64,000 bases of DNA. Origin: JAYOEY01 sp038116945. GTDB lineage: Bacteria > Pseudomonadota > Alphaproteobacteria > MPNO01 > UBA2964. Made by a program: the position numbers and the translations under genes. The notes beneath the pieces were generated by a model, which made no database searches, was not told the DNA's origin, and saw nothing but the letters and a program-made list of their open reading frames with translations. This document shows, one piece after another, positions 17,738-25,944 of this stretch. Where the stretch lies: positions 62,001-126,000 of the forward strand of contig JAYOEY010000005.1 of NCBI GenBank assembly GCA_038116945.1, given 5' to 3'. Numbering within the stretch: position 1 is the first letter of the stretch; each line of letters starts with the position of its first letter.

Positions 17738-19288
17738 TCAGATTCGTACCGGCGGATCCTCCGGCGGCTCGCCCCACTTGTCGAGCCCGAGCTCTTCCCA
17801 GCGATTGCGGACCACCGCCGAATCGTCGGGAAGCGGATGAACCGTCGGCGGGTAGCGCCGTCCGTCCTCGTTCAGCTCGTAATCGAGATTGATGGTGCAG
17901 TCCATCAGGACGCGGTGCCACTTGCCGGTGCCGAACAGATGGACGTTGGAATCGCGCGTGCGCACGCTGGGGTCGAGCCCCGCGCCCCAGTTTTCCGGGA
18001 ACACAACGAGATCGCCTTCGCCGGCATTGAAGCGCCAGGCCATGGCCCAGTCGACGGCGGCATAGTCGTGGACGTCGATGTCGTCATCGACCACGGTCAC
18101 ATGCTTGTAGCGAACATGGCTCGCCGAATTGCCCCACAGGGCGGCAGCGACCTGTTTCGCCTGTCCGCGATAGGTCTGGTGGATCGATACCACCGTGTTG
18201 ATGCCCGCCTGGATCGGCTGGCCGAACACGTCGGTCACGCCGGGAACGCCGGCCGATTCCAGCGCGTTCCAGGCGGTAGCCGAACGGTGGATCGCGCTCA
18301 TCACCGGGTTTTCGCCGAATGATCCGGGTATCGCGCCTTCGATGGTGCCGCGCAGGATCGGCCGATTGCGGTGGGTGATGCAGGTTATCTCCGCCACATG
18401 CTTGCGCGACCGCTCCGGCGCGTAATAGCCGGTGAACTCGGCATAGGGGCCTTCTTCCCGGAAGGTGGACGGGTCGGTCGAAATCCAGCCCTCGATCACG
18501 ATTTCCGCGGAGGCGGGAACTTTCAGCGGCACGGTTTCGCAATCGACCAGCTCGACCGGTTCGCCCCGGATCGCGCCCATGACGTCGTATTCCGAGATCG
18601 ATCGGGGAATCGGCGCGCCGGAGGTAAAGCCGAGCGACGGTTCCCAGCCGATGATGAAAGCGACCGGCATGGCGTCGCCGCGCTCCATGTGCTTGGCGTA
18701 GTGATTGCCCCAGCCCTGGGCGCGCCACAGCAGGACGCCGATATGGTCCTTGTCCAGCACCATGCCGCGGTATGTGCCGATATTGTGAACGTCCGAATCC
18801 GGATCGCGCGTGACGCAGCCGGCGTAGGTATTGATGTATCGTCCGCCGTCGCCGCGATTCCATTTCGGCACCGGGAATTTCAGAAGGTCGATATCGTCGC
18901 CCTTGACGATATTTTCCTTCACCGGGCCGGTCCCGACAGTCACCGGCTCTATGCGGTCGGAGAATATATAGCGGCAGATGCGGACGAGGTCGCGCGCAGG
19001 GGTCTCCCGCGGCAGGCCGAACATCATCGAAAGGCGCGAATAGCTGCCCTGTCCGCCGGTGAACACCTGTCCCGATACGGCGTCGGGACCGTTATAGTCC
19101 TTGATGTTGTTGAACAGGAAAGCGGGACCGTGACCCGTGCCCTGGCCCATCCTGACAATGGTGCCGAGCTCGACGTCCCAGTCCACCTCGGAATTGATTT
19201 CGAGAAGTTCGCCTTCCTGGCGCAGGGCGTCGATCCAGCCCCTCAGATCGCCAAATGCCGTTGGCGTACGGTCGATACGTTCAACCAC
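17738..19288 (-). CDS. UbiD family decarboxylase (accessory paralogue 2)
   Basis: Second 516-residue UbiD-family enzyme, closely matching its neighbour in length and blocks (for example GPVKENIV, GDDIDL, YRGQAKQ). The triad is R174 in TYRGM, E279 and E284 in EEGPYAEF. The middle of the last motif is YA instead of FG, so the active-site wall differs. The GTG at 19288 is chosen because AGGAA lies 6 bases upstream and gives a start that aligns with the paralogue. Upstream ATGs at 19321 and 19363 lack a ribosome binding site. The pair could be two enzymes or a heteromer. Confidence 0.9.
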   Translation of the reverse strand: MVERIDRTPTAFGDLRGWIDALRQEGELLEINSEVDWDVELGTIVRMGQGTGHGPAFLFNNIKDYNGPDAVSGQVFTGGQGSYSRLSMMFGLPRETPARDLVRICRYIFSDRIEPVTVGTGPVKENIVKGDDIDLLKFPVPKWNRGDGGRYINTYAGCVTRDPDSDVHNIGTYRGMVLDKDHIGVLLWRAQGWGNHYAKHMERGDAMPVAFIIGWEPSLGFTSGAPIPRSISEYDVMGAIRGEPVELVDCETVPLKVPASAEIVIEGWISTDPSTFREEGPYAEFTGYYAPERSRKHVAEITCITHRNRPILRGTIEGAIPGSFGENPVMSAIHRSATAWNALESAGVPGVTDVFGQPIQAGINTVVSIHQTYRGQAKQVAAALWGNSASHVRYKHVTVVDDDIDVHDYAAVDWAMAWRFNAGEGDLVVFPENWGAGLDPSVRTRDSNVHLFGTGKWHRVLMDCTINLDYELNEDGRRYPPTVHPLPDDSAVVRNRWEELGLDKWGEPPEDPPVRI

Positions 19289-19301
19289 TCTACTTTCCTG
19301 T

Positions 19302-19320
19302 GCAATTGATTGCGAACGCA
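19302..19320. promoter_or_regulatory. Two abutting palindromes upstream of UbiD paralogue 2
   Basis: GCAAT-TG-ATTGC (19302-19313) runs into TGCG-AA-CGCA (19311-19320), directly upstream of the ribosome binding site of the UbiD gene and in the 171-base divergent spacer shared with the phytanoyl-CoA dioxygenase family gene. This is an operator-like arrangement for an unseen regulator. Confidence 0.35.
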
Positions 19321-19459
19321 TTTCATAGGCTAACGCCCTAGTCTCGTAAACCGTCGATGGCACGAATTATTCTAACATGCGGGGGCTTCACGAACGGATT
19401 GACCGCGAACGACCCAGATTTTACCGTCAGCCGACACAGGAAGCGGGAGTATTGTCGCA

Positions 19460-20281
19460 ATGCCGAAGATCATGAAGCAGGAACAGGTCGATGCCTATAA
19501 CCGGGACGGTTTTGCGGGGCCGTTCGACCTGTATACCGCGGCCGAGGCGCGCGCGCTGCGCGATCGCATCGAGGAGGTCGAAAGCGTCATGGGCGATCAG
19601 ATCCAGAAACGCTGCAAGATCAAGGCGCATCTGCCGTTTCCGTTTCTGTGCGACGTGATCTCGCACCCCCGGCTGCTCGACGCGGTCGAGGACATCATCG
19701 GTCCGAATATCCTGTGCTGGGGCTCTAGCTTTTTTCAGAAGGAGGCCAACGATCCTGGTTTCGTTTCCTGGCATCAGGATTCCACCTATTACGGGCTGGA
19801 GCCGCCCAATACGCTGACCGCGTGGGTCGCGATATCCGAAGCTTCGCTGGAAGCGGGCTGCATGAAGTTCATTCCGGGAAGCCACAACAAGGGCGTCTAC
19901 GATCATGCGGAGTTCAGGGCGGCCGATAACCTGCTGTCGCGCGGACAGACGATCCTCGGCATCGAGGAGGAAAAGGCCGTGCCCGTTCCGCTGAAGGCGG
20001 GGCAGTATTCGTTCCACAAGGAAGACACGGTTCACGCGTCCGAGCCCAACCGGACGGGGGACCGGCGGATCGGACTTTCGATCCATTACATCGCGCCCAA
20101 CGTCCGAGAGACCAAGTTTCCGGGCGCATCCGCCATGGTGCTGCGCGGTCGCGATACGGAAGGCCACTGGGGTGTCGATCCGTGGCCCAAAAAGGACTGG
20201 GACCAGGACTGTCTCGACGCGCTGGACCGGACCTGGGCGCTCTACCAGACGGCGCCCGGCGAGCGCGTCGAGGTCGCCTGA
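19460..20281 (+). CDS. Phytanoyl-CoA dioxygenase (PhyH) family protein
   Basis: Predicted Fe(II)/2-oxoglutarate-dependent oxygenase of 273 residues. The iron ligands are the HxD of SWHQDSTYYGL and a distal His in DTVHASEPN, and the Arg of NRTGDRRIGLSIHY would hold 2-oxoglutarate. The SxxxGCMKFIPGSH block is typical of the bacterial PhyH group that hydroxylates diverse small acids. A GGAG lies 11 bases before the ATG. It is divergent from the UbiD pair and followed by the TRAP genes, so it is probably part of the same catabolic locus. The substrate is unknown. Confidence 0.88.
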   Translation: MPKIMKQEQVDAYNRDGFAGPFDLYTAAEARALRDRIEEVESVMGDQIQKRCKIKAHLPFPFLCDVISHPRLLDAVEDIIGPNILCWGSSFFQKEANDPGFVSWHQDSTYYGLEPPNTLTAWVAISEASLEAGCMKFIPGSHNKGVYDHAEFRAADNLLSRGQTILGIEEEKAVPVPLKAGQYSFHKEDTVHASEPNRTGDRRIGLSIHYIAPNVRETKFPGASAMVLRGRDTEGHWGVDPWPKKDWDQDCLDALDRTWALYQTAPGERVEVA

Positions 20282-20312
20282 CGCCTCAATCGATGCCGCG
20301 TTGACCCCGGAT

Positions 20313-20334
20313 GGCGGGCGTGTAAAGTCCCGCC
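20313..20334 (+). terminator. Possible terminator hairpin after the PhyH-family gene
   Basis: GGCGGG and CCCGCC are separated by a 10-base loop, 32 bases past the stop, and followed by GCCCGTTTGAAA with only a short T-run. It is weak as an intrinsic terminator and could allow read-through into the TRAP genes. Confidence 0.35.
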
Positions 20335-20344
20335 GCCCGTTTGA

Positions 20345-20370
20345 AACGAACCAACCAAACGAACCAACCA
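20345..20370 (+). repeat. Two tandem copies of a 13-base unit
   Basis: AACGAACCAACCA occurs twice head to tail, immediately upstream of the ribosome binding site of the TAXI binding-protein gene. It is purine- and C-rich and nearly free of T, so this stretch of leader RNA would be unstructured. Confidence 0.8.
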
Positions 20371-20385
20371 AGGGAGAGATTCGTT

Positions 20386-21354
20386 ATGAAATTTTCAGGC
20401 CTCGTTCTGGCGGCAGCCGCCTCGGCGGCGCTCTCGTTGCCGGCACACGCGCAGAAAGTCTATTCCATCGGCACCAACAAGCAGGGGTCGCTCGCCTACA
20501 GCTCCGGCACGGCGATTTCGAAACTGATGAATCTCAAGGGCGGCGTCAAAATGCGCGTTCGTCCGGGCGGGGGATCGTTCTCCATCGTGCCGCAGATGAA
20601 TTCGGGCGCGGTCGATTTCGGCATCAACAATGCGGCCGAGTCCCGCTTCGCCTATACCGGCACCGGGACGTTCGACAAAAAGGGCAAAATGCCCAACTTC
20701 CGCATGGTCGGCGTGATGTTCCCGTTGAGGTCCACGCTGGCGGTGCCCAACGATTCGCCGATCAAGACGATCTGCGACGCCAAGGGCAAGCGGATGGGAC
20801 ACAAATTCACCGCCCAGACGATCCTGCAACTTACCCAGTCGGCGCTGCTCGCTACCTGCGGCCTGACCCAGGAAGACATGGTCAACACGCCCTATTCGCG
20901 TTACACGCCGTCCGGCGACGACATGGCGCGCGGCAAGCTGGATATCGCGATCATCGTGCCGGGAACCGCGGCGTCGAAAAAGCAGCACGCCATGCTGCGG
21001 TCGCGCGGAGGGCTGCGCTTCCTGTCGATCAGCGACTCGCCCGAAGCGGTCGCCGGCATGCATAAATGGTATCCGGAGACCTACGTCACCACCATGAAGC
21101 CCAACAAGCGGACGCCCGGCATCGTCGGTCCGACCAAGGTGATGACCTATCCGTTTTTCCTGACGGTCGGTGCTCACGTTCCGGCCGATGTCGTCTACAA
21201 CATCATCAAGACGATGGCCGCCAACAAGACGGATCTCGTCAAATCCCATGGTGCCTTCAACGGCTTTAACGCCAAGAGGATGTTCTACAAGAACACGATC
21301 GTTCCGTACCATCCGGGCGCGGTGAAGGCGTACAAGGAAATGGGCGTGATGTAG
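20386..21354 (+). CDS. TRAP transporter solute-binding protein, TAXI family
   Basis: Periplasmic receptor of 322 residues for a TRAP transporter. It has a signal peptide (LVLAAAASAALSLPAHA) and then KVYSIGTNKQGSLAYSSGTAISKLMN, the TAXI-family entry, with the RPGGGSFSIVPQMNSGAVDFGINNA block typical of the group. Related TAXI proteins bind organic acids. AGGGAG lies about 10 bases before the ATG at 20386. The permease gene follows after 52 bases that hold a strong hairpin. Confidence 0.92.
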   Translation: MKFSGLVLAAAASAALSLPAHAQKVYSIGTNKQGSLAYSSGTAISKLMNLKGGVKMRVRPGGGSFSIVPQMNSGAVDFGINNAAESRFAYTGTGTFDKKGKMPNFRMVGVMFPLRSTLAVPNDSPIKTICDAKGKRMGHKFTAQTILQLTQSALLATCGLTQEDMVNTPYSRYTPSGDDMARGKLDIAIIVPGTAASKKQHAMLRSRGGLRFLSISDSPEAVAGMHKWYPETYVTTMKPNKRTPGIVGPTKVMTYPFFLTVGAHVPADVVYNIIKTMAANKTDLVKSHGAFNGFNAKRMFYKNTIVPYHPGAVKAYKEMGVM

Positions 21355-21369
21355 TCGTTTCCCGCAGGG

Positions 21370-21391
21370 CGGCGCCGGGAAACCGGCGCCG
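21370..21391 (+). promoter_or_regulatory. GAAA-capped hairpin between the TRAP binding-protein and permease genes
   Basis: A perfect 9-base-pair stem (CGGCGCCGG/CCGGCGCCG) closed by a GAAA tetraloop, 15 bases after the receptor stop and 15 bases before the permease start. No T-run follows. It is best read as an mRNA-stabilizing or partial-attenuation structure that lets the receptor be made in excess over the permease. Confidence 0.6.
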
Positions 21392-21406
21392 TTCCGGGAG
21401 GCCGTC

Positions 21407-23341
21407 ATGACAGAACCCGCTGAAGCATCCGTCGCTCCGCCGGAAGGGGTGTTCGTCGACCGCGCGACACGCGTGGCCGGCGGCATCATGGTTACGCTCG
21501 GCGTTCTGTGGGCGATCGAGGCGCAGCGCTGGTTCGACCTGACTTTCTTCGGCCAGCAGCTTCTCGCTGCCGCCTGGGGTCTGTCGTTCTTCATCGTCTT
21601 CCTGCGCTATCGCGTGCGCAGGACCGAGAAAGGCCGGCCGCCGCTCTACGACTGGGTCTGCGCGGTCGTCGGGCTCCTGACCATGGCCTGGGTCATGTTC
21701 GATTACGAACGCCTGTCGGAGGAGTATGGAGACAGGACGTTCGAGGCGCTCGCGATCGGCTGTATCACGGTCGCGCTGTCGATGGAGGCGGTGCGGCGGA
21801 CATCGGGACATGCGTTCTTCGGCGTCGTCGTGTTCTTCATGGCCTATGCGATGTTCGCCGATCAGATCACCGGGGACCTGAAGGGGCTTACCGTCCACTG
21901 GGACGCGCTGGCGACCGATCTCGGGCTCGATTCCGGCGCGGCGCTTGGCCTGCCGCTCAAGATATCGGTGGAGGTCGTCCTGATCTTCATCTTCTTCGGT
22001 CAGCTCCTGGTGAGTTCCGGCGGCGGCCGCTTCTTTATCGACCTTGCGATGGCGATGGTCGGACACAGGCGGGGCGGTGCGGCGAAGATTTCCGTTATCG
22101 CCAGCGCTTTCTTCGGCTCGATATCCGGCAGCGCCATTTCCAACGTTGCATCGACCGGTGTCATCACCATCCCGCTGATGCGGCACGCGGGCTATTCGGG
22201 AATCAACGCCGGCGCCATCGAGTCGGTCGCGTCCACGGGCGGACAGTTCATGCCGCCGATCATGGGGGCTGCAGCCTTCCTGATGTCGGAAATTCTCGAA
22301 ATTCCCTACACCGATATCGTGATCGCGGCGCTGGTGCCGGCGCTGCTCTATTATTTCGCGGTCTTCGTCATGGTCGACAGGGTGGCCGCCAAGGACAAGG
22401 TCGGCCATGTCGACGAGGAGCTGCCGCGCCTGCGGTCAGTGATGCTGGAAGGCGGGCATTTCCTGCTGCCCTTCGTCGTCCTCATCTACGCGCTGTTCTG
22501 GCTCTGGGCCGAGCCCCAGCAGGCGGCGATGTATTCGGCGGCGGCCGTCGTGGTGCTCGGGTTCGTCCGTTCCTATCGCGGCGAACGCATGACGCTGGCC
22601 CGGCTGGTGGACTCGTTCGGCAGCGCCGGACTGGTGATGGTCGAGCTCGTGTTCGTCGTCGTCGGGGCGGGCTGGGTGATGTTCATCCTCAACACCACCG
22701 GGCTGGGAGAAGGCTTCACGCTGTTCCTGCTCAAGCAGGCGGGCGACAGCCTGTTCGTTCTGCTGCTGATCGCCGGTTTCGCCTCCGTCATTCTCGGCAT
22801 GGGGATGCCGACGTCGGCGGTCTATCTGCTGCTCGCGGCGATGATTGCGCCGGCCATTTCGGAAGCGGGCGTCCCGCCCATTTCGGCGCACATGTTCATC
22901 CTCTATTTCGGCATGATGTCGATGATTACGCCGCCGGTGGCGCTGTGCGCCTTTACGGCGGCGTCGCTGACACGCGAAGACCCGATGAAAACGGCGATGC
23001 GATCGATGATGTTCGCCTGGGTGGCCTATATCATCCCGTTCCTGTTCTCCTATTCGCCGACCCTGCTGCTGCAGGGCGAATGGATGGAGACGATGATCGA
23101 CGTGACGACGGCCTGCGTCGGGGTCTATTTCGTTTCCACCGCGTTCGTCGGCTATGCGACCACCGCCATGAATCCTGTCATGCGGATCGCTCTTGCGGTT
23201 ATTGGTCTCGGAGCGATGCTGCCGCACAGCCTGGCCGAGTGGGTTGTCTATGTGAATCTGGCGTCGACCGTGATCGGCGTCCTTTACCTGGTCCGGAATT
23301 TCACCGCTTCGCGCAAGCCCGTGGCCGGCGCGGCGGAGTAG
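21407..23341 (+). CDS. TRAP transporter fused permease (4TM plus 12TM)
   Basis: Inner-membrane subunit of 644 residues that fuses the small (DctQ-like) and large (DctM-like) TRAP membrane components, as is usual for TAXI-type systems. The large-domain signatures are present: FGSISGSAISNVASTGVITIPLM, VASTGGQFMPPIMGAAAFLM and GMGMPTSAVYLL. It would use a sodium or proton gradient to import the ligand delivered by the upstream TAXI receptor. GGGAGG precedes the ATG. It is co-transcribed with the receptor and convergent with the thioesterase gene. Confidence 0.93.
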   Translation: MTEPAEASVAPPEGVFVDRATRVAGGIMVTLGVLWAIEAQRWFDLTFFGQQLLAAAWGLSFFIVFLRYRVRRTEKGRPPLYDWVCAVVGLLTMAWVMFDYERLSEEYGDRTFEALAIGCITVALSMEAVRRTSGHAFFGVVVFFMAYAMFADQITGDLKGLTVHWDALATDLGLDSGAALGLPLKISVEVVLIFIFFGQLLVSSGGGRFFIDLAMAMVGHRRGGAAKISVIASAFFGSISGSAISNVASTGVITIPLMRHAGYSGINAGAIESVASTGGQFMPPIMGAAAFLMSEILEIPYTDIVIAALVPALLYYFAVFVMVDRVAAKDKVGHVDEELPRLRSVMLEGGHFLLPFVVLIYALFWLWAEPQQAAMYSAAAVVVLGFVRSYRGERMTLARLVDSFGSAGLVMVELVFVVVGAGWVMFILNTTGLGEGFTLFLLKQAGDSLFVLLLIAGFASVILGMGMPTSAVYLLLAAMIAPAISEAGVPPISAHMFILYFGMMSMITPPVALCAFTAASLTREDPMKTAMRSMMFAWVAYIIPFLFSYSPTLLLQGEWMETMIDVTTACVGVYFVSTAFVGYATTAMNPVMRIALAVIGLGAMLPHSLAEWVVYVNLASTVIGVLYLVRNFTASRKPVAGAAE

Positions 23342-23447
23342 AAATCGGTATATTCGGCTTCGGCCCACTCACCCGCTCGCACGCTTCATAGGGTGCTGTC
23401 GCTGGGCGGCCGGGTGGGTAGCGGGCCGTCGCGACGTCGCGTAGCGG

Positions 23448-23909
23448 TCAGATGTCGGGGCGTTCCCTGACCAGGCTGCAGCCTTTTTCGTAAATCGCAT
23501 CCGGCCACGGCACGGACTTGCGGGCGACCGTGTCGAACGAAACGCAGACCTGATCGTTGATGGCGCAGATCTCGTCGGTGCACAGATCGATCATCACCGC
23601 CCAGACATGCAGGCTGCGGGGCGTAAAATTGATCAGGCAGGACCGGACCTGGATCAGGTCGCCCGGCAGGATTTCCCGTCTGTAGGCGAAATTTTCCGTA
23701 ACCGCCGCCATGCCGCGGCCGTTTTCGCGCATGTATTGCGGCGTGATCCCCGCCAGCGTGAAGGTGCAGTAAGCGGACTCGTTAAAGGCACGGCTGTAGT
23801 AGCGCACGTTGGCATGCCCCATATGGTCGGTTTCCATGGGGTAAAACATGCCCTGATACGAAATCAGGAACTCCCCGAAACGCTCCAGCGGCGATACTTC
23901 AGACGACAT
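23448..23909 (-). CDS. Hotdog-fold acyl-CoA thioesterase (4HBT family)
   Basis: A 153-residue single hotdog domain. The family core motif is ETDHMGHANVRYYSRAF, with the Asp that replaces the catalytic acid of 4-hydroxybenzoyl-CoA thioesterase in DHMGH, followed by the RREILPGDLIQVRS strand. It most likely hydrolyses an acyl- or aroyl-CoA. In this setting it could release the free acid of the substrate degraded by neighbouring genes, but no CoA ligase is seen nearby. The ribosome binding site is weak. Confidence 0.85.
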   Translation of the reverse strand: MSSEVSPLERFGEFLISYQGMFYPMETDHMGHANVRYYSRAFNESAYCTFTLAGITPQYMRENGRGMAAVTENFAYRREILPGDLIQVRSCLINFTPRSLHVWAVMIDLCTDEICAINDQVCVSFDTVARKSVPWPDAIYEKGCSLVRERPDI

Positions 23910-24001
23910 TCTTCAGCTCTCGATACGCACCCGTACGGTCGGGCGCGGACTATAGCCGGGGGGCAAGGGGTGTCAAATCGTGCCGGGTTCCTGACCGTTT
24001 C

Positions 24002-24790
24002 CTACACCACCGGCGATCTTCCGCCGTCCACATTGATCGACGTGCCGGTGATGTAGCCGGCCTCCTCCGAGGCGAGGAAGCAGGCGATGTTGGCGAACTC
24101 CTCCGTCTCGCCGATGCGGCCGATGGGAATGCCCCTCGAGTCCACCATGCCCTGCAGGAATTCCTCGTACGGGACGTTCGGCTGGCGTTCCTCGTGGAGC
24201 CTGACCCACTGGTTCGACTTGATGAATCCGACCAGCAGCGCGTTGCACAAGACGTTGTGCGGGGCGCCGTCGCCTGCCAGTACCTTGGTGAGCGCGAGCC
24301 CGGCGGCGCGCGACACGGCTGTCGGCGCGCCCGCCGCGGGCGGCGCCTTGGCGCCGGTATTCAGCACGTTGATGATGCGGCCCCAGCGGCGCGCTTTCAT
24401 GCCGGGCAAGGCGAGCCGGGCGAGACGGACGGCGGCGAACAGCTTGAGCTCGAAATCCTCCTGCCATTCGTCGTCGGTGATGTCCTCGAACTTCTTGGCG
24501 CGCGAGGTGCCGGCGTTATTGACCAGAATGTCGATCTTGCCGAGCGCCGCTTCGGCGTCCGCAAACGCGGCGGCGGTCGCCGCAGGATCCAGCAGGTTGC
24601 AGGACACGGCGCAGACCTTTCCTGCGCCTGCGGCGTCGATTTCCGCTTTTGCCTCGTCCAGCGCCGCCGGATCGCGGGCCAGAATGGCGACGTCCGCTCC
24701 CGAACCGGCGAACCGGATCGCCATCCCCTTGCCGAGTCCCTGGCTGCCGCCGGTGATCAGCGCCGCCTTGCCATCGAGTCTGATATCCAT
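24002..24790 (-). CDS. SDR family protein with altered catalytic residues
   Basis: Short-chain dehydrogenase/reductase fold, 262 residues. It has the nucleotide loop TGGSQGLG (13-20), NNAG (91-94) and the C-terminal TGTSINVDGG. The classical Ser-Tyr-xxx-Lys triad is not conserved: the Tyr and Lys positions read T157 and R161 in PTAVSRAAGLALTK, and the Ser position reads Leu/Asn in INVLN. Cofactor binding is probable but normal SDR hydride transfer is doubtful. AGGGGA precedes the ATG. It is divergent from the 2-hydroxyacid dehydrogenase gene with 74 bases between. Confidence 0.85.
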   Translation of the reverse strand: MDIRLDGKAALITGGSQGLGKGMAIRFAGSGADVAILARDPAALDEAKAEIDAAGAGKVCAVSCNLLDPAATAAAFADAEAALGKIDILVNNAGTSRAKKFEDITDDEWQEDFELKLFAAVRLARLALPGMKARRWGRIINVLNTGAKAPPAAGAPTAVSRAAGLALTKVLAGDGAPHNVLCNALLVGFIKSNQWVRLHEERQPNVPYEEFLQGMVDSRGIPIGRIGETEEFANIACFLASEEAGYITGTSINVDGGRSPVV

Positions 24791-24864
24791 CGTATCCCCT
24801 GTTTCTTGAGCATTGTCGGGGCGTATCTTACCCTCTCCGACAACAACCTTCGACGGAGGATTCG

Positions 24865-25818
24865 ATGATCAGACAGCTCGGCGTTGCGTCCAATACGATG
24901 TGCGCGCACCCGGTCATGCGGCAGATGGTGCTCGACGCCTATCCCGGCGCGCGCCTGTGGGACGGCGACCGCATCACCGACGAGGACGTGCTGATAGAAT
25001 ACCTGTCGGGATGCGACGCGGCGATCATCGGGTTCGAGCCTCTGACCGACCGGGTGCTGACGGCGCTGCCCGGTCTCGAGATCGTCAGCAAGTTCGGCGC
25101 AGGGTGCGAAACCATCGATTTCGATGCCCTCAAGAAGCACGGCGTGCGGTTCGGCTACACGTTCGGCGTAAACCGGCTGGCGGTCGCCGAGCTGGCGATC
25201 AGCTTCATGATCGCCGGGCTGCGCCTGGTGACGCCGCTCAACCAGTCGATGCGAGCGGGCGAGCGGCCGCGTAACAAGAACGGGATGCTGCTGACCGGAC
25301 GCACCGTAGGCATCCACGGCTGCGGCAATATCGGCAAGGAACTCGTCCGCCTGCTGAAGCCGTTCGGCTGCAGGATCATTGCCTGCGACGTGAAGGACTA
25401 TCCCGAATTTTACGCCGCGAACGATGTCGACCCCGTCTCTTTCGACGAGCTGCTGGCCCGGTCGGAAATTCTGACGCTGCACCTGCCCAAGACGCGCTCG
25501 ACGCGCGGGCTTTATTCGCGAGAGGTGCTGGAAAAAATCCGGCCGGATACGTTGCTCATCAATACCTGCCGGGGAGAGATCGTGGACGAGGACGCGCTGG
25601 CTGACCGGCTGGAATCCGGCGCGCTGATGGCGGCCTGTTTCGACGTGTTCGCAGTCGAGCCCGCGATCAACGACCGGCTTTTGAACCTCCCCAACTTTCT
25701 CGCCACCCCGCATATCGGCGCCAGCACCGAAGAAACCCGCATGACCATGGCACAGGCGGCGCTCAACGGGCTGGTCGAGAACGAGCCGGTCGAGCCCGAG
25801 AAATATTACGATAATTGA
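24865..25818 (+). CDS. D-2-hydroxyacid dehydrogenase family protein
   Basis: NAD-dependent oxidoreductase of 317 residues. The Rossmann motif is GIHGCGNIGKELVR, and the catalytic Arg (NTCRGEIVDEDAL), Glu (FAVEPAIN) and His (TPHIGASTEET) are all present. It is of the phosphoglycerate-dehydrogenase-like type but has no ACT or other C-terminal domain. Oxidation or reduction of a 2-hydroxy acid arising from the neighbouring pathway is plausible, and serine synthesis less so. GGAGG lies 5 bases before the ATG. Confidence 0.9.
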   Translation: MIRQLGVASNTMCAHPVMRQMVLDAYPGARLWDGDRITDEDVLIEYLSGCDAAIIGFEPLTDRVLTALPGLEIVSKFGAGCETIDFDALKKHGVRFGYTFGVNRLAVAELAISFMIAGLRLVTPLNQSMRAGERPRNKNGMLLTGRTVGIHGCGNIGKELVRLLKPFGCRIIACDVKDYPEFYAANDVDPVSFDELLARSEILTLHLPKTRSTRGLYSREVLEKIRPDTLLINTCRGEIVDEDALADRLESGALMAACFDVFAVEPAINDRLLNLPNFLATPHIGASTEETRMTMAQAALNGLVENEPVEPEKYYDN

Positions 25819-25944
25819 CTGTTGAGTGCGGCGCCGGCTCTTATCCCCACCCGGCCAACCCCGGAAATATCCCGACGGGCGGCCGCGTGGGGAAGAGGGC
25901 CCCAATCGTCCGAGGTCCGACGCCGCATTAGCGGCTTAATCCGT

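Noticed and set aside
16079..19288. One UbiD gene split by a frameshift
   Set aside because: Both reading frames are full length with complete catalytic triads and their own start regions.
23431..23440. GCGACGTCGC palindrome between the TRAP permease and thioesterase genes
   Set aside because: Ten-base GC palindromes arise often by chance at this base composition and nothing nearby supports a function.
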